From assembly GCA_965242565.1 (NCBI GenBank), contig OZ251457.1, forward strand, positions 1,116,001 to 1,180,000: a DNA stretch of 64,000 nucleotides, read 5' to 3'. Position numbers and translations under genes: made by a program. The notes below the pieces were generated by a model. It was not told where the DNA came from. It saw nothing but the letters and a program-made list of their open reading frames with translations, and did no database searches. How positions within the stretch are numbered: position 1 is the first letter of the stretch; the number at the start of each line of letters is the position of its first letter. This DNA is from CATQGW01 sp965242565. GTDB lineage: Bacteria > Chloroflexota > Dehalococcoidia > Bin125. Shown in pieces: positions 16,185 to 25,200 of the stretch.

Positions 16185-17111
16185 CTACCAGCGGGCGGTG
16201 ACGAAGGCGGCGGCCTCTTTGAGCGCCTCGATGCCGGCGGGGTTGACCGCGAACATCATGAAGGGGTCGTGGATGTTGCCGTCGTAGCGGTGGATGTCGA
16301 CTTCCACGCCAGCCTCGCGCAGGCGCTCGCCGTAGGCCTCGCCCTCATCGCGCAGCGGGTCGTACTCGGCGGTCTGCACCAGCGCGGGGGGCAGGTTGGA
16401 GACGTCGGCGGCGCGGTAGGGAGAGGCGTAGGCCTCCTGGCCGGCGGCGGCGTTGGGCAGGTAGTGGTCCCAGAACCAGACCATGCTAGCGCGGGTGAGC
16501 AGGTAGCCCTCGGCGTTGTCGGTGTAGGACTGCCACTCGTAGTTGTGGTCGGTGACGGGCACGTGGAGCACCTGCGCGGCGATCTGCGGGCCGCCACGGT
16601 CGCGGGCCATCAGGGAGACGACGGCGGAGAGGTTGCCACCGGCGCTGTCGCCGCAGACGGCGATGCGCGAGCCGTCGCCGCCGATTTGCTCGGCGTTTTC
16701 GGCGACCCAGGCGGCGACGGCGTAGCAGTCGTCGGCCGCGGCGGGGTACTTGTGCTCGGGGGCGAGGCGGTAGTCGACGGAGACGACGACTGCGTCGCCT
16801 AGTTCGGCGAGCAGCTGCTTGCAGGTGCCGTCGTGGGACTCGATGTCGCCGACGACCCAGCCGCCGCCGTGGAAGTAGACGAGCACGGGCAGGTTGTCGC
16901 CGTCGGCGGCGTAGACGCGGACGGGGATGTCGCCGCCGGGGCCGGGGACAGTGCGGTCAAAGACGACGGGCGGCTCGGGTGCGCCAGCCTGCATCAGGGC
17001 GAAGCCCTGGATCATCTCGCGGGCCTGTTCGGGGGTCTGCTCGGAGATGTCGGGGCCTCCGGCCTCCTCGAGCTGGTCCAGCAACGCCTGCACGGCGGGA
17101 TCGACTGGCAT
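16185..17111 (-). CDS. HSL-family alpha/beta hydrolase (esterase)
   Basis: 308 aa from ATG 17111, preceded by GGAG. HGGGW, GDSAGG, EYDPLRDEG and a terminal GNIHDPF histidine give an intact triad. It is similar in length and order to the downstream gene, from which it is separated by 40 bp, so they are probably co-transcribed. Substrate unknown. The longer in-frame start (17168) has no ribosome site and was rejected. Confidence 0.92.
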   Translation of the reverse strand: MPVDPAVQALLDQLEEAGGPDISEQTPEQAREMIQGFALMQAGAPEPPVVFDRTVPGPGGDIPVRVYAADGDNLPVLVYFHGGGWVVGDIESHDGTCKQLLAELGDAVVVSVDYRLAPEHKYPAAADDCYAVAAWVAENAEQIGGDGSRIAVCGDSAGGNLSAVVSLMARDRGGPQIAAQVLHVPVTDHNYEWQSYTDNAEGYLLTRASMVWFWDHYLPNAAAGQEAYASPYRAADVSNLPPALVQTAEYDPLRDEGEAYGERLREAGVEVDIHRYDGNIHDPFMMFAVNPAGIEALKEAAAFVTARW

Positions 17112-17240
17112 GGTGCGACTCCTTCGGGTTGTGGTTGTTGCGTTGCAAGGATAGAGGTAGTCGTTCACTTTGGTGCGGGCAAGTGGCTGGCGGAGATGGT
17201 CGGCTCCGGTGGTGTGGGCGACGTCGGAGCCGGACGCGAC

Positions 17241-17316
17241 GAGATACCCCCGTTCGAGCCGGGGGCAGGCTCCGCGGCAAGCGCGGGTATGACGGAGAGA
17301 GGGTACGGGAATGACG
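17241..17316. repeat. REP-like palindromic remnant
   Basis: GATACCCCCGTTCGAGCCGG, then a second GC-rich arm ending GCGGGTATGACGG and a following GGGAATGACGG. It belongs to the same CATTCCCGC-type family as the elements at 25645 and 59784. It occupies most of the 17112-17334 gap. Confidence 0.5.
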
Positions 17317-17334
17317 GTGTGGGCGATTGGGTGG

Positions 17335-18468
17335 TCAGCGGATGCCGTGTTGGCGCTTCAGGGTGAGGATGCGTTGGGCGGATTCGTAGATGCGTTCGCG
17401 GGGGAGTTCACCGGATTCGACGGCCCGGAGGATGGCGTCGCGGACACGGTAGATGTGGGCGAGGGAGTAGTCGCCGGCCTGGTTGGCGACCAGGATGATG
17501 TCGACGCCGGCGCGGATTGCTTCGAGGACGGCTTCGGTGAGGGTGTACTGCTCGAGGATTGCGCCCATCTGCATGTCATCAGAGACGATGACGCCCTCAA
17601 AACCGAGCTCGCCGCGCAGTAGATCGGTCATGACGGCCGGCGAGAGGGTGGCGGGGCGGGCGTCGGCGTCGAGTTGGCGGTTGACGATGTGGGCGGTCAT
17701 GACCGCGCCGTCGTAGCCCTGCTCGAACAGCTCGCGGTAGGGGGCGAGCTCGGCTTCGCGCTGCCAGGTGGCGGTGACATCGGTGACGCCGAGGTGGGTG
17801 TCGCCGGTCGCGCTGCCGTGGCCGGGGAAGTGCTTGAGCGTGGGGGCGATGCCGGCGTCGCTCAGCGATTGGGCAAATGCGCGAGCGTGGGCGGCGACCT
17901 GCGCGGGATCGTCGCTGAATGAGCGCTCCCAGCGTCCAATGGCGGGGCTTTCGGGATCGATGTTGACGTCGACGACGGGCGCGAGGTTCCAGTTGAGGCC
18001 GAGGTCGGCCATTTCGGCGGCGAGGTCGGCTGCGATGGCGGCGGTTTCGCCGACGGGACCGGCGCCCAGGGTGAGGGCGGTGGGGACGGAGACGGTGAAG
18101 CCGTATTTCTCCTTGAGGCGGTTGACATAGCCGCCCTCGGCATCGATGGCGATCAGGAGGGGGATGTCGGCGGCGCGCTGGAGGGCCGCGGTGAGGGCGC
18201 GGAGCTGGTCGGGCGACTCGATGTTGCGGGGCAGTTCGCCGCTGCTGGGTCCGTCGCGATCGAAGAGAATGACGCCGCCGGGTTGGAGATCGCGCAGGAG
18301 GGCGCGGGTTTCGCCGTCCAGTTCGAGGCCGCGGAAGCCGACGAGCAGCATTTGGCCGACGGCCTGTTCGAGGGTGAGGGACTCGGCTTCGGAGCGGCAA
18401 GCCGCGCCGGCGGAGGCGATGAGTCCGAGCGCGAGGAGGGTGAGTGCGATGCGGAGACGGAGGCGCAT
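17335..18468 (-). CDS. nagZ: Glycoside hydrolase family 3, beta-N-acetylhexosaminidase-like lipoprotein
   Basis: 377 aa from ATG 18468. A basic N-terminus and hydrophobic stretch end in SAGAAC, a weak lipobox, so the protein is probably exported and lipid-anchored. GH3 features: MLLVGFRG, IDAEGGYVNR, the NagZ-type KHFPGHGSATGDTHLGV and the nucleophile motif VIVSDDMQMGAI. It would cleave N-acetylglucosamine from muropeptides or other polymers. No other cell-wall recycling gene is adjacent. Confidence 0.88.
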   Translation of the reverse strand: MRLRLRIALTLLALGLIASAGAACRSEAESLTLEQAVGQMLLVGFRGLELDGETRALLRDLQPGGVILFDRDGPSSGELPRNIESPDQLRALTAALQRAADIPLLIAIDAEGGYVNRLKEKYGFTVSVPTALTLGAGPVGETAAIAADLAAEMADLGLNWNLAPVVDVNIDPESPAIGRWERSFSDDPAQVAAHARAFAQSLSDAGIAPTLKHFPGHGSATGDTHLGVTDVTATWQREAELAPYRELFEQGYDGAVMTAHIVNRQLDADARPATLSPAVMTDLLRGELGFEGVIVSDDMQMGAILEQYTLTEAVLEAIRAGVDIILVANQAGDYSLAHIYRVRDAILRAVESGELPRERIYESAQRILTLKRQHGIR

Positions 18469-18494
18469 TATGTGTGCTCGCTCCCGCAGCTGCG

Positions 18495-18962
18495 TTACGT
18501 CGAGCGGGCGTCGAGCAGCTGGCGGGTGAGTTCGGCGTGGCCGACATGTTCGGCGGTGTGTGCGAGCGCGGAGGCGACGACGGTCCAGCCGGTGATGTCG
18601 CGCTGCTGGAAGATGTGCAGGCGTTCGCGGTCCCACTCGCCGTCGTCGAGCGAGGCGAGCGCGTCGTGGATGGCGGCCTGCGCGCCGGCTCGGCGCTCCT
18701 GCAGCAGCGCGACGGGGTCGTCGAAGTCGGCGGCTTTGGCGTCGAATTCGACCTGACGGGTGCGGTCGACGTTTCGGCCGGCGAGCACCTCGACAAAGTT
18801 CCACTCGGTGGCGGAGATGGCGTGGGTGGCGAGGATGAAGAGCGAGCTGGCGTCGTCGAGCGGGCGCGCGTCGAGCTGTTCGGCGCTGAGGCCGTCGACG
18901 GCGGCGAGCAGGCGGCTCATCATGCCGTCGACGGTTTCCTCGATGGATTCGACCAGTGTCAT
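18495..18962 (-). CDS. DinB-family protein
   Basis: 155 aa four-helix-bundle protein. Conserved histidines occur in LATHAISATEWNF and in ALAHTAEHVGHAE, as expected for the metal site of the DinB/DUF664 superfamily. The function of the family is mostly unknown, with some members thiol-dependent transferases. AAAGGAA precedes ATG 18962. It lies 26 bp upstream of nagZ on the same strand. Confidence 0.8.
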   Translation of the reverse strand: MTLVESIEETVDGMMSRLLAAVDGLSAEQLDARPLDDASSLFILATHAISATEWNFVEVLAGRNVDRTRQVEFDAKAADFDDPVALLQERRAGAQAAIHDALASLDDGEWDRERLHIFQQRDITGWTVVASALAHTAEHVGHAELTRQLLDARST

Positions 18963-18988
18963 TTGGGTTCCTTTCGTCGGCTTTGGGG

Positions 18989-20629
18989 CTAGGTGAGGCG
19001 CTGTTGGGAGAAGATGGTGGGTTCGATGGGGCGGCCGGTGTAGGGGTTGGCGAGCGCCGGCAGGTTGGGGCGCACACCGTCAAAATACTCCTCGATGGAC
19101 CAGAGTTGGGCGCGGGGGTGGCGGTTCGCGCCGACGGCGATCTCGCCCATTTGCGCCGCTTCCGTCCGGGCGGCGGCAGAACGCACCCGGTCGGCCGTGA
19201 CGAACACGCCGCAGGCGGCGTCTTCGCGTTCGATCACGCGGAGGAAGTCTCGCAACTCGCTGAGTCGGAAGGTGCGCCCGCCCTTGACCTGGGCCAGCGC
19301 CAGGCGCGAGGCGCGGTCCTCGGGCGGGACCAGCAGCGTGCCGCGCCCGTCGATGCCGGCGTCGGCGCCGGGTTTCTGGTTGGCGGCCATACCGGAGATG
19401 CGCATGACCGCCCAGGCCTGGAAGTCGAGCCAGCGCTCGGACGCCAGTCGCCGGGCGCTGACGAGGTCCTGGGGGATGCCCTGAACTTGAGCCTGGATGC
19501 CGAGCGCTTCAAGGCGACGCTCCTGCACAATGTCGATGGCCATTGAGGAGATGTCGATGCCGGCCCAGCGGCGGCCGAGCTGGTGGGCGGCGACGACGGC
19601 GGTGCCACAGCCGCAGAAGGGGTCGAGCACGAAGTCGCCGGGATTGCTCGACACCTCGATGATCCGCTCCAGCAGCGCGAGCGGCTTCTGGGTGGGGTAG
19701 CCGAGCCGCTCGCGGGATGTGTTGCCGATCCGCCGGATATCCGTCCAGATGTTTTGCAACGCCTGCCCCTCTGCTTCGTCGAGGTAGACCTTGAGCCCGT
19801 CCATTCGCGGCGCGCCGTCGCGCCTGGTGTGGATGCGGCCTTCCGCCCACCACTGCTCAAGCTGCTCGAGTCGGTAGCCCCAGCCGCGTGTGGGGCCGGG
19901 CATCGTGCCGCGCCACTCGAACTTGCCTGAGTCGCTGTCGGGGCGGGGCGCGGTGAGATCGTCGAGCCGGTAGCGCCGCCCATCATCGTCCACGTATCGG
20001 AAGCGCTGGAGCTGCTGCTCGGAGTATTTGCCGGAGCCGTAGCGGTGGAAGCCGCCGTTCCAAGTCGGTTCCGTCTCGGCGTCCTTGGCGTAGTAGAGGA
20101 GGATGTCGGCGACATTGCCGTAGCGGTTGGCGGTGTTGTGGCTTTCGGTGCGTTGCCAGGTGATGTGGTTGCGGAAGTTGCTGCTGCCGAACAGCAAGTC
20201 CATCAGCACCTTGAGGTAGTGGCCAGCCGTGGGGTCGCAGTGCAGGTAGATGCTGCCGGTGGGCTTGAGCAGGCGGCGGATTTCGGCGAGCCGCTCGCCC
20301 ATGTAGGTCACGTAGGCGAGCATGCCGCTCGGTCCGAGCAGCGACTTCAGGGCCACCGTGGCGGTGTGCATTGGATGGGCCACAGCGAGCTCGATCCGCG
20401 CCACCCGCTCGATCGCCGCTTCGTCCCAGCGCCAGGTGTCTTGGAAGCCGCGCACCTGCGCGGGCGTGCCGTTCTCCTGGCCGAAGATGATGTTGTAGTC
20501 GGCGTTGCTGTTGAAGGGTGGATCGAGGTAGACGAGGTCCACGCACTCGTCGGGCCACTGCCGCATCCAGTCGAGGCAGTCGCCGTAGTAGAGGGTCTGG
20601 TCGCCGGGGGCTGTGGCGTCGTCGGGCAT
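18989..20629 (-). CDS. DNA methyltransferase fused to Mrr-like nuclease domain, copy A
   Basis: 546 aa. YLDPPF at 34-39 (motif IV) precedes DPFCGCGT at 336-343 (motif I), the beta-class order of N6-adenine or N4-cytosine methyltransferases. The C-terminal domain (about 395-546) has GADAGIDG (Asp427) and AQVKGG (Gln447, Lys449), the Mrr/PD-(D/E)XK pattern. The central region 155-308 (bases about 19706-20167) is the likely target-recognition part and is unrelated to that of copy B, while both ends are nearly identical. Probably a single-chain restriction-modification enzyme. Confidence 0.85.
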   Translation of the reverse strand: MPDDATAPGDQTLYYGDCLDWMRQWPDECVDLVYLDPPFNSNADYNIIFGQENGTPAQVRGFQDTWRWDEAAIERVARIELAVAHPMHTATVALKSLLGPSGMLAYVTYMGERLAEIRRLLKPTGSIYLHCDPTAGHYLKVLMDLLFGSSNFRNHITWQRTESHNTANRYGNVADILLYYAKDAETEPTWNGGFHRYGSGKYSEQQLQRFRYVDDDGRRYRLDDLTAPRPDSDSGKFEWRGTMPGPTRGWGYRLEQLEQWWAEGRIHTRRDGAPRMDGLKVYLDEAEGQALQNIWTDIRRIGNTSRERLGYPTQKPLALLERIIEVSSNPGDFVLDPFCGCGTAVVAAHQLGRRWAGIDISSMAIDIVQERRLEALGIQAQVQGIPQDLVSARRLASERWLDFQAWAVMRISGMAANQKPGADAGIDGRGTLLVPPEDRASRLALAQVKGGRTFRLSELRDFLRVIEREDAACGVFVTADRVRSAAARTEAAQMGEIAVGANRHPRAQLWSIEEYFDGVRPNLPALANPYTGRPIEPTIFSQQRLT

Positions 20630-20691
20630 GGTCGCTCTACTCTACACGCGCACGGTAGCACGGTCGTTCGCTCGATTCGTCGGCTTTGGGG
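20630..20691 (-). promoter_or_regulatory. Promoter region of copy A, duplicated from copy B
   Basis: On the minus strand it contains CTACCGTGCGCGTGTAGAG directly before ATG 20629. The same segment precedes copy B at 22402-22440, where CTACCGTG is present twice in tandem. It is a candidate operator or promoter shared by both genes. Confidence 0.45.
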
Positions 20692-22401
20692 TTAGACGAT
20701 GCGCTGCTGGGAGAAGATAGTGGGTTCGATGGGGCGGCCGGTGTAGGGGTTGGCGAGGGACGGGAGGTTGGGGCGGACGCCCTGAAAGTACTCCTCGATG
20801 GACCAGAGTTGGGCGCGCGGGTGAGCGACGCCGCCGACGGTGACATCGCCCAGTCCTGCGGCTTCGGCGCGAGCCGCGCGGGAGGTCACGCGGTCGACGG
20901 TGATGAAGACGCCGCAGGCGGCGTTGTCGCGCTGGATGACGCCGAGAAAATCGCGCAGTTCGCTGAGACGGAAGGTGCGCCCGCCTTTGACCTGGGCGAT
21001 TGCCAGCCGCGAATTGCGATCATCGGGCCGGTTCAGGAGCATGCCGCGGCCGTCGATGCCGGCGTCTGCACCGGGGCTCTCGTTGGCGGCCATGCCGGTG
21101 ATGCGCATCACGGCCCAGGCCTGGAAATCGAGCCAGCGTTCGGACGCGAGGCGTCGGGCGCTGACGAGATCCTGGGGGATACCCTGGACGTTTGCCTGAA
21201 TACCGAGCGCCTCCAACCGCCGCTCCTGGACGATGTCGATGGCCATTGAGGAGATGTCGATGCCGGCCCAGCGGCGATCGAGCTGGTGGGCGGCGACGAC
21301 GGCAGTGCCGCAGCCGCAGAAGGGGTCGAGCACGAAGTCGCCCGGGCGGGAGGAAACCTTGATGAGGCGCTCGAGCAGGGAGAGCGGCTTCTGGGTGGGG
21401 TAGCCGAGCGCCTCGCCGCGCCGGGAGCTGAAGTTGGTGAAGCCGGTGGGCGACCAAATGATGTTCTGGGGCAGGCGTCCGCGGTCCGCTTCGGCGTAGC
21501 GCCTCAAGCCGGGCCAGCGTCCGCTCTCGGGGTGGTGGATGAGGCCGGCTTCGTCGAGTGCGTCGAGGCGTTGGTGAATGTCCTCGATCTGGCGGTAGCC
21601 GGGGATGAATTCGCGCTCGATGTAGGCGGCGTAGTCGCCCGTCAGCGGGACGGACCAGACGCGGCCCATTTCGTAGACGTCGTAGCCGCGCCAGGGTTGA
21701 GTGCTGGGCGCGCCGCGCTGGGCGCGGTGGCGTGGGCCGGTGAGATTGTCATTGCGGTAGCGCCCGCGCTCGTCCTCCGAGGGGTAAGCGGTTCGGATGT
21801 CCTCAAGGCCGCGCTGTTCGCGCACGGCGTCGCCGTCCCAGAAGCGTTGGTCGCTTTTGCCGTAGAAGAGCAGGTTGTCGCTGATGCGCCCGAAGCGGCG
21901 CGAGTCGCTGTGGGCGGTGGCACGGCGCCAATGGATGTCGTTGCAGAAGTTGGGCGCGCCGAAGATGGAGTCCATGACGATCTTGAGGTAATGGACGGCG
22001 GTGTCGTCGCAGTGGAGGTAGACGCTGCCTGTGGACTTGAGCAGACGGCGAATTTCCGCGAGCCGCTCGCCGATGTAGGTGAGGTAGGCGAGCATGCCGG
22101 AGGGGCCGATCAGCGTCCGGAGGGCGGTGGCGGCCTGGTGCATGGGGTGCGCGACGGCGGATTCGAGGTCGCGGGAGCGCTGCGCGGCGGCTTCGTCCCA
22201 GCGCCAGGTGTCCTCGAAGCCGCGCACTTGGGCGGGCGTGCCGTTCTCCTGGCCGAAGATGATGTTGTAGTCGGCGTTGCTGTTGAACGGCGGGTCGAGA
22301 TAGACGAGATCCACGCACTCGTCGGGCCACTGCCGCATCCAGTCGAGGCAGTCGCCGTAGTAGAGAGTCTGGTCGCCGGGGGCTGCGCTGTCGTCGGGCA
22401 T
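20692..22401 (-). CDS. DNA methyltransferase fused to Mrr-like nuclease domain, copy B
   Basis: 569 aa. The first 150 residues (QTLYYGDCLDWMRQWPDECV, YLDPPF) and the part from LGYPTQKP to the end repeat copy A with few changes. Residues about 155-331 (bases 21409-21939) are different and longer, with EFIPGYRQIEDIHQRLDALD. The C-terminal GADAGIDG and AQVKGG nuclease motifs are intact. It is the tandem sister of copy A, including the promoter, and is expected to recognise a different DNA site. Confidence 0.85.
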   Translation of the reverse strand: MPDDSAAPGDQTLYYGDCLDWMRQWPDECVDLVYLDPPFNSNADYNIIFGQENGTPAQVRGFEDTWRWDEAAAQRSRDLESAVAHPMHQAATALRTLIGPSGMLAYLTYIGERLAEIRRLLKSTGSVYLHCDDTAVHYLKIVMDSIFGAPNFCNDIHWRRATAHSDSRRFGRISDNLLFYGKSDQRFWDGDAVREQRGLEDIRTAYPSEDERGRYRNDNLTGPRHRAQRGAPSTQPWRGYDVYEMGRVWSVPLTGDYAAYIEREFIPGYRQIEDIHQRLDALDEAGLIHHPESGRWPGLRRYAEADRGRLPQNIIWSPTGFTNFSSRRGEALGYPTQKPLSLLERLIKVSSRPGDFVLDPFCGCGTAVVAAHQLDRRWAGIDISSMAIDIVQERRLEALGIQANVQGIPQDLVSARRLASERWLDFQAWAVMRITGMAANESPGADAGIDGRGMLLNRPDDRNSRLAIAQVKGGRTFRLSELRDFLGVIQRDNAACGVFITVDRVTSRAARAEAAGLGDVTVGGVAHPRAQLWSIEEYFQGVRPNLPSLANPYTGRPIEPTIFSQQRIV

Positions 22402-22440
22402 GGTCGCTCTACTCTACACGCGCACGGTAGCACGGTAGTT
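22402..22440 (-). promoter_or_regulatory. Direct repeat CTACCGTG x2 before copy B
   Basis: CTACCGTGCTACCGTG followed by CGCGTGTAGAGTAGAG immediately upstream of ATG 22401. In copy A the first repeat has one substitution. It may bind a controller protein. Confidence 0.4.
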
Positions 22441-22532
22441 CGCTCGCGGGGCGTCGGCGGCGCGCCTATACTGTGCGCGACACAGGACACGATGTCGGCA
22501 CAACGCAGGCACGACGTAGGAAAGGGCGGGAC

Positions 22533-23453
22533 ATGCGCGCAGATCCGCAGACGGTGGCGCTGAACGAGATGATCGAGACGATGTCGGCGCAGGGCAAGCC
22601 GTGGCACGAGATGGAGCCGCAGGAGTTGCGCGACGCGCTGGCGCAGGGCGGGCCGCTGGGACCGCCGCCGGCGCGGCTGGACGATGTGGCGCAGGAGCGC
22701 TCGATTCCGGGGCCGGCGGGGGAGATTCCGATTCGGGTGTTCGTGCCCGAGACGGTGCGGGGCGTGTATCTGCACATTCACGGCGGGGGCTGGGTAATCG
22801 GCTCGCACGACGGGGCGGACGAGCGGCTCTGGGCGCGGGCGCAGGCGACGCAGCAGGCGGTGGTCTCGGTGGGCTACCGGCTGTCGCCGGAGCACCGCTG
22901 GCCGGCGCCGAACGACGACTGCGAGGCGGCGGCGGCGTGGCTGGTGCAGCACGGGCAGTCGGAGTTCGGGACGGATGTGTTCACGATCGGCGGGGAGTCG
23001 GCAGGCGGGCATCTCTCGGCGACGACGCTGCTGCGGATGCGGGACCGGCACGGCTACACGGGCTTCCGTGGGGCGGCGCTGATCTACGGGGTGTTCGACC
23101 TGCGGCACTCGCCGTCGGCGCGGCTGTGGGGGGAGCGGAATCTGATCCTCTCCAGCCCGATTATGGAGTGGTTCATCGACCATTATGTGGACCCGTCGGA
23201 TCGGGATGATCTGGATGTGACGCCGCTGCTGGCGCGTCTGGACGACATGCCGCCGGCGATCTTCGTGGTGGGGACGCTGGATCCGCTGCTGGACGACAGT
23301 CTGTTTATGGCGGCGCGCTGGGAGGCTGCCGGTCACGAGACGGAGCTGCACGTGTTCCCGGAGGCTCCGCACGGGTTCGACAATTTCCCGACGCCGGCGG
23401 GGACGGACGCGACGAATCGGGTGAACAATTTCCTGAGCGGGGTGCTGGGGTGA
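22533..23453 (+). CDS. HSL-family alpha/beta hydrolase (esterase)
   Basis: 306 aa from ATG 22533, preceded by GAAAGGG. HGGGW, GESAGG nucleophile, GTLDPLLDD acid and APHGFD histidine form a complete triad. It resembles the esterases at 15209 and 16185 but carries GES instead of GDS in the elbow. Divergent from copy B of the methyltransferase. Substrate unknown. Confidence 0.9.
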   Translation: MRADPQTVALNEMIETMSAQGKPWHEMEPQELRDALAQGGPLGPPPARLDDVAQERSIPGPAGEIPIRVFVPETVRGVYLHIHGGGWVIGSHDGADERLWARAQATQQAVVSVGYRLSPEHRWPAPNDDCEAAAAWLVQHGQSEFGTDVFTIGGESAGGHLSATTLLRMRDRHGYTGFRGAALIYGVFDLRHSPSARLWGERNLILSSPIMEWFIDHYVDPSDRDDLDVTPLLARLDDMPPAIFVVGTLDPLLDDSLFMAARWEAAGHETELHVFPEAPHGFDNFPTPAGTDATNRVNNFLSGVLG

Positions 23454-23462
23454 GGGAGGCGC

Positions 23463-23963
23463 TCACGGCCTCGCCCATTCCAGCCGTACGCCGTGCTCGC
23501 GGAGCATCCGGAACGGCCCGATGCAGGGGACCGAAAGCCGGTCGCACAGATCGGGTATCTTCAGACGCTTGTTCTTTTTCCCGGGATCTTCGGGAACTTC
23601 GCGAGTCACGACCCGGTGGTTTCCGGCGACGGCATATGAGACGAGCTGGAAGTCGGCGCCGGCGAGAAACTTCTCTCGAGATTCTGAAGTGCAATCCATC
23701 TGCTGAATGGTGGACCGCACGAACCGATGCGCATCTGTCAGCGCCGTCTGGATCGCGGGTGCGCCCACTCGCGCATCGTCGCGCAGCCAGCGCGACAGAA
23801 GCGGACTACGCGGCGTCAGCTCATCCCGAACCGCGGGGATAAGCACCACGCTCTCATCGGTGAGCGCTGCCGTCAGCCAATCCCAGAAGCCGGGACAGAA
23901 TTCCATGGCGTAGTAGCGGGCGTTCGCATCAATGATGACGCTCGCGTCGATCAGATCGCTCAC
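23463..23963 (-). CDS. DUF4411 PIN-like protein (toxin candidate)
   Basis: 166 aa. Starts LIDASVIIDANARYYAMEFC, followed by FWDWL, then AGADFQLVSYA and VVTREVP, and KIPDLCDRL near the end: the PIN-like acidic pattern of the DUF4411 family. Such proteins are predicted RNases paired with an ImmA/IrrE-type partner. The start overlaps the upstream gene's stop by ATGA, giving a coupled two-gene unit. Confidence 0.8.
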   Translation of the reverse strand: MSDLIDASVIIDANARYYAMEFCPGFWDWLTAALTDESVVLIPAVRDELTPRSPLLSRWLRDDARVGAPAIQTALTDAHRFVRSTIQQMDCTSESREKFLAGADFQLVSYAVAGNHRVVTREVPEDPGKKNKRLKIPDLCDRLSVPCIGPFRMLREHGVRLEWARP

Positions 23964-25135
23964 GGCCGCGCCACACCAAGTTCTACGGCGATTTTGTCGA
24001 ATGTTTCGAGCGATGAGATGCCCAGCAGGTCCGACATCTCCTTGTAGCCGGTTTGCCCCTCAAGCGTGCTGGCGACTACGGCGTACGCGAAACTCCGTCC
24101 GGTTCGCTGGAAGAACGTGTTGTAGAAGTTTCCGCCGCTCGACGATTGCTCGCGTTGGGCTGAACGCCATGACTCGAACGCGGCGCGCTCGCGCTCGAAC
24201 AGGCGTCGATAGTCGGCGGACCTGATCAGGTCCGCCGTTCGCAGCCGCCTCAGGATGACCAGGCTGCTCACCTTGTAGTGACGCGCCAGCCGTTGGAGGT
24301 CGCCTTCGTGCGTTGCGCCGGCGTTGTCGATCTCGCGCCTCAGGTCGTCTGCGGGCACCAACAGCTCGGCGGCGAAGCGATCGCACCACGTTTCGTTGTC
24401 AGGCGCGTTCTCAACGCCGACGGAATCATCGGAGACGCCAGACTCACCGAGCAGCAAGTGGCCAAACTCGTGCGCGAACGTGAACATCTGGGAGGCCTTG
24501 TAGTCCGCATTGTTGACGAACACCAGTGGCGCCACCGGATCGGAAAGCGCGAACCCGCTGAATTCGTCGTGATTCAGCTTGCGGTGCGTGTTGTTGCCGA
24601 CGACGCCGTTGACCATAACGAGCACACCGGCGGCTTCGGCGCGCGCGCGTACATCGCGCAGCGCTTCCTCCCACGAGCTTGCATCCGCGCGCGTTTCGAC
24701 GCCGAGGTTAGCCAACCTAGCGAAGCGGTGGGCCGCAGCGGACGGGTCATTGTCGACCTGCTCGGAGCCGACCCACTCCAGATTGGGCTCGCCCATGGCC
24801 GTGAGGTGATCGGTGTACCAGGCCTGCTGGCGTTGGCAGAGGTAGATGGTGTCGAGCAAGTGCGGGGATGGACGAGCAGGTGCGCTGCCGCCGCGTACGC
24901 GGAAGTCGCCGATCGGCAACTCATCGGGCGGCGGTGAATCGCCGAAGAAGTGCCCGAACGGTGTGAATGTCGCCGCTGCGAAGTCGCGCAGCTGGCGCTC
25001 GGTGGGGTCTTTTTCGCCGCTGCGCCACTTGGGGAGGTCGGCGAACTTTCGCTCAAGCGCATCCTGAGCGAGGCCGGACCGCTCGCAGGCCCAGTCGATC
25101 AGCGTGGGTTGGACGGAGAGTCGGACCGTCGGCAT
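23960..25135 (-). CDS. ImmA/IrrE-family metallopeptidase with N-terminal HTH-like region (antitoxin/regulator candidate)
   Basis: 391 aa. An N-terminal segment (about 1-70: WACERSGLAQDALERKF, WRSGEKDPTERQLRDFA) looks like a degenerate XRE helix-turn-helix. The central FTFAHEFGHLLLG holds the HExxH zinc site of COG2856 proteins, followed by CDRFAAELLVPADDL. The C-terminal region is extended. It is coupled to the DUF4411 PIN gene, an arrangement known from toxin-antitoxin-like pairs. GGGAG precedes the ATG. Codon use is less GC-rich than that of its neighbours. Confidence 0.85.
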   Translation of the reverse strand: MPTVRLSVQPTLIDWACERSGLAQDALERKFADLPKWRSGEKDPTERQLRDFAAATFTPFGHFFGDSPPPDELPIGDFRVRGGSAPARPSPHLLDTIYLCQRQQAWYTDHLTAMGEPNLEWVGSEQVDNDPSAAAHRFARLANLGVETRADASSWEEALRDVRARAEAAGVLVMVNGVVGNNTHRKLNHDEFSGFALSDPVAPLVFVNNADYKASQMFTFAHEFGHLLLGESGVSDDSVGVENAPDNETWCDRFAAELLVPADDLRREIDNAGATHEGDLQRLARHYKVSSLVILRRLRTADLIRSADYRRLFERERAAFESWRSAQREQSSSGGNFYNTFFQRTGRSFAYAVVASTLEGQTGYKEMSDLLGISSLETFDKIAVELGVARP

Positions 25136-25200
25136 TGCAGCTCCCTGTCCGACAGTTTAAGGGAGCGGCATCCGGCGGCACTGATGGGTTTGGCGCGGCC

